From: Trichomonas vaginalis G3
Taxonomy: Eukaryota > Parabasalia > Trichomonadida > Trichomonadidae
Direction: 5' to 3'
NCBI RefSeq assembly: GCF_026262505.1
Contig: NC_067205.1
Span: 22,167,585 to 22,231,584, forward strand
DNA length: 64,000 nucleotides
The translations under genes were made by a program, and so were the position numbers. Position 1 is the stretch's first letter. Every line of letters begins with the position of its first letter. Positions 20,058-29,716 of the stretch are shown one piece after another. Below the pieces are notes generated by a model, which was not told the DNA's origin, did no database searches, and was given only the letters and a program-made list of their open reading frames with translations.

Positions 20058-20343
20058 ATATGATTTCTATCTTATTATCGTACTTAAAAATCATATCAAC
20101 TCAAGTTCGATTTTGTTAGGTTATTCTTTATTATTATAATATCCAAATCTCATATGAAATAAATTTCAGATGTATTCAAAAATCCGATCGTATATAGAAG
20201 ATATATTATACCTATTAATAAAATATATAATATTTTTAAAAACCGCTCTTATGAGGATTTGAGTAAAATGATGATTGAATGTTATAAGGCCATCTCAAAA
20301 ATTAAATTTTTTTCAACAATAAACCCACAAATTTTTTGCCGCA
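20058..20343. promoter_or_regulatory. Upstream region of the acyl-CoA synthetase gene
   Basis: AT-rich leader between the solo transposon arm and the start codon. A TCAACAATA motif about 30 bases before the ATG could be the initiator; trichomonad initiators follow TCA with the second or third base as transcription start. Nothing else stands out. Confidence 0.4.
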
Positions 20344-22290
20344 ATGTTCAAGGTCCATCATCTCGATGTCGAGCCAATTTGTGTTCCAATTGAAGGCACT
20401 GAAGAAGAAGGACTCAGCAAGATTTACATTAACAATCATATCATCCATGAAAACGGTGGCGAATTCATTGCCACATTTAGATCGGCTCCAGATGCCAGAA
20501 CAATGTACCAAATTATCAAAACATCAACAGTAAAACATGCCGACTTACCATCCGTTGGTGAACGCGAGCAATTAGACGGCGACAAAGCCACAGATTACAA
20601 ATACATTACCTACTCTCAATTCCTTGCTCAAATTGAAGCTTTCGGAAGAGGTCTCTTAAAACTCGGCCTCAAACCAGGCGACAAGGTTGGTATTTATTCA
20701 TCCAATTGCATATATTGGACCACAACTCTCTTTGCCTGTTCCTACACAGGAATGACTGTTGTTCCAATCTATGACTCTCTCGGTCCAGGTGCTGCAGAGT
20801 ATATCCTTAACCACGCAGAGGTCAAGGCCTTAGTTTGCAGCGAATATAAGTCAAAAACAGCCGTCGAACTATTATCGAAGGCCGAGCATCTTAAATGCCT
20901 CATCACCATGGCCAAGACTGTTCCAGCAGGTGAAACTGAAAAGGTTAAATTCCACACATGCCAAGATGTGATCAATCTTGGAAAGGAATCAAAGATCCAG
21001 ACAACACCATCCACACCAGATGGCGTTGCTGTTATCATGTATACATCTGGTTCAACAGGTACTCCAAAGGGTTGTGTCCTTCTTGAATCAAACGTTTGTT
21101 CTGGCGCCGGTGGCTTTGCAATGCTTGGCGTTTCAGCAACAACAACAGATACATATCTCTCCTTCCTACCATTGGCCCACATCTACGCCCTTGTTTGCGA
21201 ATTAATTGTTTTGAATCAAGGAAGTAAGATCGGATACGCCAGAGGTCCAATCAAATATATCATGGACGACATCCAAACACTCAGACCAACAATGATGACG
21301 GCCGTTCCAAGAATTTTGAACAGAGTTTACGACGCAATGCAGGCAAAGATCAACGAGAAGCCGAAATTCGTCCAGAAACTCCTCAGAGCTGCCATAAGCC
21401 TCAAGGCCCATTGCCTTGCAAAGGACGCTAGACCAAGTTTGATCTTGGACAACTTCCTCCTCAATAATTTCAGAAACGCTTTAGGTGGTCGTATCAGATT
21501 GATCGTTAACGGTGGTGCCCCCATCATGAAAAACGTTTTTGAATTCATTTGTTCCGCTATTACTCCAAATATTATTCAAGGTTACGGTTTGACAGAAACA
21601 TCTGCAGGTGTAGCTGTCCAGGAAGCACCAGCTACAGATCCAACAACCGTTGGCCAGTGCGGACTTTCCTGCCAAGTCAGATTTAGAAAGGTCGAAGGAA
21701 CAGATTACGATGCCAAGGGCGAATTCCCAACTGGCGAGCTTCTCGTCAAGGGACCAATCGTTTTCCAGGGCTACTACAAGCAGCCAGAGCTGACAAAGGA
21801 AGTTCTTCAAGATGGCTGGTTCGCAACAGGGGATGTTTGCACATTAACTCACGAAAAGCAAATCAAGATCATCGACAGAGCCAAACAACTCGTCAAACTT
21901 TGCCAAGGAGAATACATCTCTTTGACAAACCTCTCAGAACAATACGGCCGAGCTACAAAGATCACATTTATCTTCGTTTACGCGAACTCACAGTACGACC
22001 GCCCTGTTGCATTGGTCATTCCAAAGCGTGAAATCATTGAAAAGTATATTTCTAAGGGCGTCAAAGAAGCCGATATCCCTAAGAACGCCGAAATCCAGGC
22101 AGAACTTATAGAAAACCTGTCTGAGCAATACAAGGCAAACGGAATGCGCGGTTTTGAAAAGATTGACAGGATCTTGATCGATACAGTCGAACCATCAGTT
22201 GATAATGGCTTACTTACACCATCTTTGAAGCCACAGTTCAACAGCATCAAGAAGAAATACGAAGCTCAGCTTCTTGAACTTTGTCATTAA
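20344..22290 (+). CDS. Long-chain acyl-CoA synthetase (fatty acid-CoA ligase, ANL family)
   Basis: The enzyme activates long-chain fatty acids with ATP and CoA. At 648 residues it has the usual length. The AMP-binding loop MYTSGSTGTPKG lies near residue 230, GYGLTETSAGV near 413, WFATGDV near 492 and the linker DRAKQLVKLCQGEYIS near 510-525, all in the right order. The open frame starts at an ATG after a short AT-rich leader. There is no obvious signal or membrane segment, so a soluble or peripherally membrane-bound enzyme is likely. The gene is richer in G and C than its surroundings, as expected for an expressed gene. Trichomonads scavenge host lipids, so several such genes are expected. 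Confidence 0.93.
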   Translation: MFKVHHLDVEPICVPIEGTEEEGLSKIYINNHIIHENGGEFIATFRSAPDARTMYQIIKTSTVKHADLPSVGEREQLDGDKATDYKYITYSQFLAQIEAFGRGLLKLGLKPGDKVGIYSSNCIYWTTTLFACSYTGMTVVPIYDSLGPGAAEYILNHAEVKALVCSEYKSKTAVELLSKAEHLKCLITMAKTVPAGETEKVKFHTCQDVINLGKESKIQTTPSTPDGVAVIMYTSGSTGTPKGCVLLESNVCSGAGGFAMLGVSATTTDTYLSFLPLAHIYALVCELIVLNQGSKIGYARGPIKYIMDDIQTLRPTMMTAVPRILNRVYDAMQAKINEKPKFVQKLLRAAISLKAHCLAKDARPSLILDNFLLNNFRNALGGRIRLIVNGGAPIMKNVFEFICSAITPNIIQGYGLTETSAGVAVQEAPATDPTTVGQCGLSCQVRFRKVEGTDYDAKGEFPTGELLVKGPIVFQGYYKQPELTKEVLQDGWFATGDVCTLTHEKQIKIIDRAKQLVKLCQGEYISLTNLSEQYGRATKITFIFVYANSQYDRPVALVIPKREIIEKYISKGVKEADIPKNAEIQAELIENLSEQYKANGMRGFEKIDRILIDTVEPSVDNGLLTPSLKPQFNSIKKKYEAQLLELCH

Positions 22291-22808
22291 CTTTCTTTTC
22301 TATTTATATTTAATAAATATCGAATATCTTCATTTCTTTCCATTTACATTATTAACAACAAAGATTTCTTTCGAATTTTCAACCAAAGTGAAGGAGCCAT
22401 TACAAAAAATCCATCAAAAATCATATTTATATAAATTTATATAACTATTATTTTTGAAATTTGAGATATTTATCTTTTTTATAGAAATTCCACACTGTAT
22501 CACATCTTTTGGCATTCAAATGCATTGCTTGAGGCTTTACTCTTGAGGAATTTGATTCATTTAATTGCAAAATACGTTAGTTTCATAAAATAGTTTATTA
22601 TATGCTAAATTTTAGCCTTCGATAAATATCCAATGCACTTTAAATTTCCTTTTTCAAGGAGAAAGATTTGTGTGAATTTGTAAACTTTCAAATCTGGCAT
22701 AGTCTGACATCAATATGCTTCGCAGTTTTAAGTTGTTAGGGTTTTTTAACTCAGCAGCTTATTTTTATATGAGAATCATAATTAGATTTTAATATTTAGC
22801 AAATAATT
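22291..22808. other. Intergenic stretch, no gene seen
   Basis: AT-rich DNA between the acyl-CoA synthetase stop codon and the split beta-helix gene. TAAATAT-type motifs right after the stop may serve in polyadenylation. I see no conserved element. Confidence 0.5.
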
Positions 22809-25261
22809 ATGAAATTTCAAAAGAGTTTTTCAGAATATTACGGCGAAAATGATTATATCAACAAAACAGAGAACGAGACTATATCAGGGAGTGGCAAATA
22901 TTACATTCATGATGCAGTATTTTCTTTCCATTACCAAAATCGAGCAATTTACCTTAATTCTAATAACAAAGTATTAATTGAAACATGCTCATTTTACAAC
23001 AATAGTTGCAAAGAAGAAGGTGGATCATTCTATATCAAAAAATCAGATTTTGTCTTAGTTCATATTTGTTGTTTATTTTCATCAAGCGAAAGTGGTGGAT
23101 GTGCATATGAAATTCATTCACCTGATGATAGTACCCACAAAAATTATGCATTTGAGTGTTCAGTATCACAATGCAGTGGAGTTGCATGTGCATTTTATCA
23201 TTATCTTGGAGATATCAAAGTAAGTAATATGAATACATCTTATCACTATGAAATTACTGAATATGCTGCATATGCAATTGATCATCCAAGAGGAGCAGTA
23301 ATTATTATTAATTTCACAACAGCATCAAATTCATCATCTTCATTTCAGGGTGTAATTTCCCATTATGAAGGTAATTACAATATTACAAAATGTAATTATT
23401 TAAACAATGAATGTCAAGGAGGAGAATTTTCTACTGATGCAATAATAAGGTGTTATGGCTCATGTACATTTTCAAATTGTTCATTCATAGGAAATAAAGG
23501 AAACTATTTATTTTCAGAAAAACCAACTATTGATAATTGTTACTTTAAGGCTCCGGTCCTGCATGATTACTGCATATAGTTAGGACGAGTGTCTAATAAG
23601 GAGTAAAAATATACCAATAGATTGCACATATACCAATATTTTGTAAAAATTAAATATTATCTATTTTTAAAATTTTCGAATTTGACTATATTATCGTTTT
23701 AAACATGATATATACTAACTTTACTATTTGATATATGATAAATAATGATATTTTAAAAATTGAAAATTTGGATTTTTAAATTTGCAAAGTATATAGTATA
23801 GTAAATTCATAAATGAGTATAATGTGCCCAATTATAACAATTTTCAATCATTTGATAATTCTATGACTATGGATTTTTGTACTTCTAATTAAAATAATGT
23901 CACTTTTTAATATATTGAGTTTAAGGTTTAAATTTAATTTAAAAAATCGATTTGTTTATACATATTGGAAAGGAATTTTTTGATAATATCTTTTGTATAT
24001 TAATACATTATGACTTATACTATGTCACCATAATATAAGTTCAAATTTTTATCATGCACATCAATATAAAATTGTAATTCAAAAAACACCTACTTCTATC
24101 GTCAAAAATACTCTCAATTTGAATAAATACATCAAAAATATCAAATTTGCAAACCTAATTCTTTGAAATACCGAAGAAGGTAGAATATACAAATAGTGTC
24201 GACAGAAACTATATAATTTTCTTTACAAATTGTCGAAGGGGAACTGAGAGTTTTTTCTTATACGTTGAATTATAAATCAAATTATTGAATGGATTTTTGG
24301 AAAATTGAATACTCAATTATCGAAAAACCGTTTTGACAAAAAGTGATTAATACAATATTGTTGCCTATATTAAGTAATTATCATATATGATTTTTATTAT
24401 CATATCAATTAATCGTGCATGAAGTTATTCTCGACGCAAAAATGGTTTTTTATAGGGGTCTTGCAAATCTAATTCTTCTTTCATATATTTTTTAGAAGCA
24501 AACTCACTATATCAAAATAAACTTTAGTTGCATTCTAACAATTTGTCGAAGGGGAACTGAGAGTTTTTTCTTTATTATCAAGATATGACAAAAAATGTTA
24601 ATATACAATTTTTTAATATTCGACATATATAGCGATAATGTAACATTATATGATTTTATTATATTATGATAGCATATATAAACCTTATCATATTATTAAA
24701 ACTTTCACAAATCAAAAATATCTAGATTCTGTCAAAAAGTGATTTGTCAGATTTTTTCAAAAAAACAAATTACTCATCTAGAAGAGATTGTAAATCAAGT
24801 TTACTAATAACAATATAATGTATCACTAATATGCTATAAAATGTTGTGGGCTTTTTTGATTATAAATAGTTTTACCGGTCAAAGTTGAAATTTGTCAAAA
24901 TACCGAATTCTCAGATAAGATGAACTATAATAGTAATACTCAGTTTAAATATACTATACTATAGTGTATTACATAATGATATTATGTACTAAAATAAAAG
25001 TATCAAAAACTCATATTGGTGGAGATATTAAAACTTTTAAAATTGAGAGGGTGGGACCGGAGCCTTAATAATAATGATATCAGTCAAAATGTAAGAGTTG
25101 GTTTTTCAGGTACATTTGAATCAGGTGATCCATTAGATTCATTTATTTCTCATTATGCAGTTGAAGGATGTCCAGGTTTTTATTTTAATCCTAAAAATAT
25201 AAAATTTAGTGCAGAAATTAAATCACAATTAAATATCAGAATTATATATCGTAGGCGCTAA
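22809..25261 (+). pseudogene. Right-handed beta-helix (Pmp-like) gene, split by a TTAA element
   Basis: The first part (22809-23548) encodes repeated beta-helix rungs such as KVLIETCSFYNNSCKEEGG and CTFSNCSFIGNKGNYLFSE, the style of trichomonad polymorphic membrane proteins. The second part (25065-25261) continues the same frame with NNNDISQNVRVGFSGTF and ends at TAA. The two are separated by a 1516-bp element flanked by TTAA. There is no signal peptide at the first ATG and no membrane segment or tail at the end. The gene is therefore a short relative or an already truncated family member besides being interrupted. Confidence 0.75.
23549..25064. mobile_element. Non-autonomous DNA transposon with TTAA target duplication, 1516 bp
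   Basis: Perfect 11-bp terminal inverted repeats GGCTCCGGTCC and GGACCGGAGCC are flanked by TTAA on both sides (23545-23548 and 25065-25068). The host reading frame is continuous if one TTAA is counted, which fixes the borders. No coding gene is inside. A 33-bp direct repeat around GTCGAAGGGGAACTGAGAG occurs at about 24230 and 24542. TTAA duplications are typical of piggyBac and Kolobok transposons; which family supplied the transposase cannot be told from the ends alone. Confidence 0.88.
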
Positions 25262-26305
25262 ATATGTTGAATTAAAGTTCCAATTCCGCATTATTGTATT
25301 AACTCTAATTTATCTTTTTACCATGACCGTGAAAACAAAATATTTTTGTCATTCTTTCAAACAAATATAGTAATCCTTCAAAAAATTTCTTTACTCTATA
25401 AAACGGATCATTCTATAATGAAAAAAAGTAAAAAAAGACGAGCAAATTTACCTCAATTTTCCACTTTTTTCCACTTTTTTTTACATTGATATTGGCATGT
25501 GTTTTTCTATTGCAGGCTTTTAATTATTAATGGCAAAAAAAATAATAATAATAATTTACAATTAAGGGTGGCCTGCAATTCAAAAGCTTAAGGTTAATTT
25601 TCAATTAATCTTCACGCCAGTTGTCAGATGGGCGAAAGTTAAGCCTTAACAAAATAGAGTTTTTATTTAATTTGGGGACTCTAAAAAGAATTTTGCTGAA
25701 CTTATTCAAGATCATTTGATTGTTTTTATATTATTTGTTTCATGAATAATATGACAAATTATAAAAAGTCTTCTTGAGATTCCTGAATCTTCTAGATAAT
25801 AAACATATTGAACAGATGCAGGGATTGTAATATACTTTCTACTAAATCCTAAATCAAGTTTTAAGGAGTTCACTTGGAAAAAGATGTTTTTGATATTGCT
25901 GCAATTAATTAACAAAAGCTCCAAATGATATTTCTTTAAGCTTTAGACATTATTGTAGATTAATAAAAGATAGATTATCATTGGTTAAACTAAATAAGAT
26001 CTCGAAAGCAATCGTTTGAGATTAACTCGCAACTAACCGATGCTAAGAGATCTGGATAAGTATCATTTACTTTTGTAAGGTTTTTCCATTATCTGAGTAG
26101 CAACTGCTTTCATCATATGTGTTTAGAAATTAGAAATAAGATTAGTATATATTTTAGATCAATTCAGAAAATAACAATATTGTTTCTGACTCAAAAAAAT
26201 TGAAAGGGTTGAACATTAAAATTATAGAATAATATATATAGCAACTATTTTTGGGATATTTAATAGCTTCATTATGAATAACAAATAAATTTTATTAAAA
26301 TTATT
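25262..26305. other. Intergenic stretch, no gene seen
   Basis: AT-rich DNA between the split beta-helix gene and the CHMP5 stop codon. It includes a TTTTCCAC direct repeat near 25456 and AAT triplet runs near 25545. I see no supported gene or RNA. Confidence 0.45.
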
Positions 26306-26902
26306 TTACCAAGTTTCCTTCTCAGGTGTCTTTCCGCCCGGTTCATCAATACCTTCCATATCTAACTCTCCTTCGTCTAAGCCTTCTGCCTCAAGAGCTG
26401 CTAATTCGTCTTCGAGTTCTCCTTCATCGATATCATTGCCAATTCCTTGTGATAATATATCAGAAATCTCATTGGATTCAGCCATCATATCTTCCATATC
26501 CAATGCCATGTCATCAACATCTTCAACTGTAAATTGTTTCATTGTCTGCTTCATTGCTGCATTACTTTGCTTCATTGCTTGCACAGTATCAATATTTACT
26601 TTAATTTGTTGCTGTTGGAAAGCCATGTTGTCGATATTAAATCTTTGTCCGTCAATTTTGCCTTGGAAGTTTTCGTACATCTTTCTACGTTTAAGTAGTT
26701 CGGTAGCTTTTCTTCTGAGTGTTGGAAGACGTGATTTATTTGATGGCATCTTCATTTGTTTTGTGATTTCACTTAATTTCTTGTTAATATCTGCAATTTG
26801 CTTATCAATATCCTCGCTCTTCTTTCCTAAGAGGTTGGATGTATCTTCTAGATTAACTTGTGGCTGAACTTCTTCTTTCTTCTTTCCAAAAAAGCGCTTC
26901 AT
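26306..26902 (-). CDS. CHMP5: ESCRT-III subunit CHMP5/Vps60
   Basis: The 198-residue product starts MKRFFGKKKEE, has a basic helical first half (KLSEITKQMKM, LRRKATELLKRRKMYE) and an acidic second half (DDMALDMEDMMAESNEIS, DEGELEDELAALEAEGLDE). The MYE...FNIDNMAFQQQQIK...MKQ pattern and the MEDMMAESNEI helix match CHMP5/Vps60, a peripheral ESCRT-III subunit that binds the Vps4 regulator LIP5/Vta1. It works in membrane remodelling at multivesicular bodies. Length is close to that of the human protein (219). A TCATTTTT initiator lies directly before the ATG. Stand-alone gene. Confidence 0.9.
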   Translation of the reverse strand: MKRFFGKKKEEVQPQVNLEDTSNLLGKKSEDIDKQIADINKKLSEITKQMKMPSNKSRLPTLRRKATELLKRRKMYENFQGKIDGQRFNIDNMAFQQQQIKVNIDTVQAMKQSNAAMKQTMKQFTVEDVDDMALDMEDMMAESNEISDILSQGIGNDIDEGELEDELAALEAEGLDEGELDMEGIDEPGGKTPEKETW

Positions 26903-26910
26903 AAAAATGA
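26903..26910 (-). promoter_or_regulatory. Initiator element of CHMP5
   Basis: TCATTTTT abuts the start codon on the minus strand. This fits the trichomonad initiator, in which TCA followed by pyrimidine or A/T marks the transcription start within about 20 bases of the ATG. Confidence 0.6.
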
Positions 26911-28049
26911 TTGTGGCAAAAATTTCCGATGGAAAGTTGTACTTTAGAAAAATTAAATTTTATTTCATATTCGATTCTACCATGCTCTATTAGAGTAATT
27001 TTAAAGAGTTTTAGCATAAAAAAATATTGAAAGCACAAAATTTTCACCGAACATCTTGTCACTTTTTGATGTGGTTTGAAAACTTTATTTCAGTTTCATA
27101 AAATGGCGTTGAGAGATCATGAAAGATCGAAAACAATAAGATATTCAAGAGGGAAAATAAATATGCTTAATAAATGCGTAACCTTATTCGAAGAATTCTT
27201 GAATTGATAAAATGGAAGCTCATTTCATTAAATTCTTGGCATAAATCATCGTAAAATGTGAGGTAAATATATCTTGCATATTTTCATTCTTATGTTGCTT
27301 CTTTTTAATATAGATATTGAGATTTTTTTTATTCTATAAAAAATTGAAATGCTCAGAATTAATTTTTTTATCCATAACTTATTCTGTCATTTATTATGAG
27401 GTATTTACAGAATTGGTATAATATTGAGCAATACAATTGAATTGGCTAAATTTTCTGGGGAAATTTTCCTCTGTCTCAGAGATTGGCATGAATTCATTGC
27501 ATATATTGCCACTAATGTGTTAAGAAATAAAATCAGATAATCTTTGTTATAACATTTAAATAGTCAATCAAAGTTAAAAATTCCACAGATCTTAAAATTT
27601 TTTGATGAATGCCAAATTTAGAGGCGACCTCTCTAACATCAAATCCATCAGACACACCACAACATTTAGTTACACCTCATGCACTTCATTCGAGAATAGA
27701 AACATTCATCAACACAAAAAATCGAAATTTTTAAAATGATTATCTTAATTAGGTTGTTAACAAAGAATAATAGATCAGGTGTTACTTCAATTTTAAAATC
27801 AAACACATCTATCCATAACAAACAACATAACAAACCAAATTTTTGTTCGACACAAAAAAAATCTAAAAAATTAAAGAGAAATCCAATTAGAATTGGATCA
27901 GTAGATTGACAAACATATAAAATAATTATATATTTTACTTGAAAAAGTTAACCCTCTTAGGCTTCTTTTAAGAGTTGATCTCCCACCCTAAAATGAGTGG
28001 ATAGGTTGGAATGGCTCTCCATATATATCTAAAAAGCACGTTCCTAATC
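26911..28049. other. Intergenic stretch, no gene seen
   Basis: AT-rich DNA upstream of CHMP5 and downstream of the small minus-strand gene. No open frame of any length, no tRNA-like fold and no repeat family of the window was found in it. Confidence 0.45.
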
Positions 28050-28430
28050 CTAGAAAAGATCATTAATGTTCTGAAAAGGAGGAGCTTCGTCATATTCATC
28101 AAATATGTTATGCTCGAATACAGTAGGATACGTAGTATTATCAGGGTCAAGAGAAAGTTCCTCTAAACTCTGTATTTTCGTATCGATTTCTGAATCAACT
28201 GTAATATCCGGTTTCGGCGAGATTTTTTGCATTACAGCTTTATGTCTCGGCCTGTGAGCAGCATTTGCCTGTTGCTGTAATAAATGAATGTGTTTAATAT
28301 ATTCATCGTTATCAATTTCCTGCGGAGCAGAGAGAAATGCACCAGTCTCGTTGCAATACACCATTTTGATGCGCGCTTGCCCGGGGTGACGGTAAGTACA
28401 AATGATTTTGAATGCTTTAGGTTTTGGCAT
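28050..28430 (-). CDS. Small hypothetical protein, 126 residues
   Basis: I use MPKPKAFKIICTYRH as the start; an ATG three codons upstream is also possible. The first 40 residues look like a small beta-rich domain (FKIICTYRHPGQARIKMVYC). The middle is a basic helix (LLQQQANAAHRPRHKAVMQK) and the C terminus is acidic and disordered, ending PPFQNINDLF. Codon choice is like that of neighbouring host genes and unlike the AT-rich spacers, which supports a real gene. I do not recognise a family. Confidence 0.6.
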   Translation of the reverse strand: MPKPKAFKIICTYRHPGQARIKMVYCNETGAFLSAPQEIDNDEYIKHIHLLQQQANAAHRPRHKAVMQKISPKPDITVDSEIDTKIQSLEELSLDPDNTTYPTVFEHNIFDEYDEAPPFQNINDLF

Positions 28431-28439
28431 GAAAATCAA

Positions 28440-28948
28440 ATTGCAACTTTACAAAACCGCCATTAGCACGATATTTAGATTGACATCACCACCTTTAAAA
28501 TTTAATTTTTTAAACGAATATTATCTATTTATGATGAAACTAATAAATTCTCATTGTTTTGTCAATTTTCGTTTATTTGAATGGGCGAATCAAAATAACA
28601 GTCAATAAATATACCTTTTATTATTTCTATTGATTATTAAATGTTTTGAAAAACATTTCATAAAATTACTCGGTTTTTACAAATTTGAAGCATAAAAGTT
28701 ATTAAATATCGAACTTCATCGAGGGTATATTAAAATAACACAGTCATAATCAATACTTTCTGTATATCAATTTCCACTTTTTCCAGTATCTTACTCTTTG
28801 GCAAAGTATCACTTCGAGGTTTGCTCCACTAACATCAGACTGCAATACACATCAAGATTGAGGTGATTTCAAGTTAAATATTTATTGAATATAACAATCT
28901 GAGATGTATCAATAAAAAAATTGCATGTAGAGATAATATTTAAGTAAT
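28440..28948. other. Intergenic stretch, no gene seen
   Basis: AT-rich DNA between the small hypothetical gene and the TMEM33-like gene. I see nothing supported in it. Confidence 0.45.
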
Positions 28949-29716
28949 TTAGTCGAAGTGGATCTTAATTGTATCTGCGAAGCTCTCTGGAACTGGATAA
29001 ACTTTTCTGACGTAGTCTGGGATGACCTTCATGTCGTCCAAGATGTTGAGGACCTTGATCTTGTTGTTTTCTGGGACGTACTTAACGGCGTACTTGACAA
29101 GAAGCTCGCGAACTTGATGCCATGCCCACTTGTGGAAGTATTCAGCGACAAGCTGGAAGGCAGCAAATCCTAAGAAGTAGAAGAGGAATGCAATGAAGAC
29201 TTCGGATCTTAATGTGAAGATGGAGGCAAAGAAGAAATAAGGAATAAGTAAGATTTCAATGCAAGCACGGCACTTCTGGATGAGCTGGTTGGAAATGCAT
29301 GCATCACAAGCATCTGTGACCTGCTGCTTAAGGTCTCCAAGGCGTGGAGCAAGCTGATTGCGAATAACGCGGATAAAGTTCAATATTTCGATAACGAGGA
29401 TGTCAATGAAGAAGAGGATTGGACGAAGGCCAGAGATGTTGACAGCAAAAACGAAAATCAAGAAGTGAAGATCGAATGAAAGCCAAATACGCTTGTAAAG
29501 TGGATCAGAAACGATCTTGCTTGTGTTGATTGTGTCATAAATCTTAATACCATGGAAAATTGTAATGAGGATGATCAAGAATGTAAAAGTTTTCTGAACT
29601 TCATTCATTCTGAGGAAGCATACAATGATGAAGATGACAATTGGGAATGGAAGAATAATTTTTGTCAAGTCCAAAACTCTTTGGACATCAGCCTGTGATG
29701 GAACTTTGAATCCCAT
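28949..29716 (-). CDS. TMEM33/Pom33-like ER and nuclear-envelope membrane protein
   Basis: The 255-residue product begins MGFKVPSQADVQRVLD; the ATG 12 codons upstream sits in low-complexity sequence and is less likely. Hydrophobic segments lie at about residues 22-45, 47-62, 80-105 and 150-185. The part SNQLIQKCRACIEILLIPYF and the following FLGFAAFQLVAEYFHKWAWH...LLVKY fit the conserved second half of TMEM33/Pom33 proteins, which shape ER tubules and help nuclear pore assembly. The match is by memory and moderate; a general ER membrane protein is the alternative. Codon use is that of an expressed host gene. Confidence 0.6.
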   Translation of the reverse strand: MGFKVPSQADVQRVLDLTKIILPFPIVIFIIVCFLRMNEVQKTFTFLIILITIFHGIKIYDTINTSKIVSDPLYKRIWLSFDLHFLIFVFAVNISGLRPILFFIDILVIEILNFIRVIRNQLAPRLGDLKQQVTDACDACISNQLIQKCRACIEILLIPYFFFASIFTLRSEVFIAFLFYFLGFAAFQLVAEYFHKWAWHQVRELLVKYAVKYVPENNKIKVLNILDDMKVIPDYVRKVYPVPESFADTIKIHFD

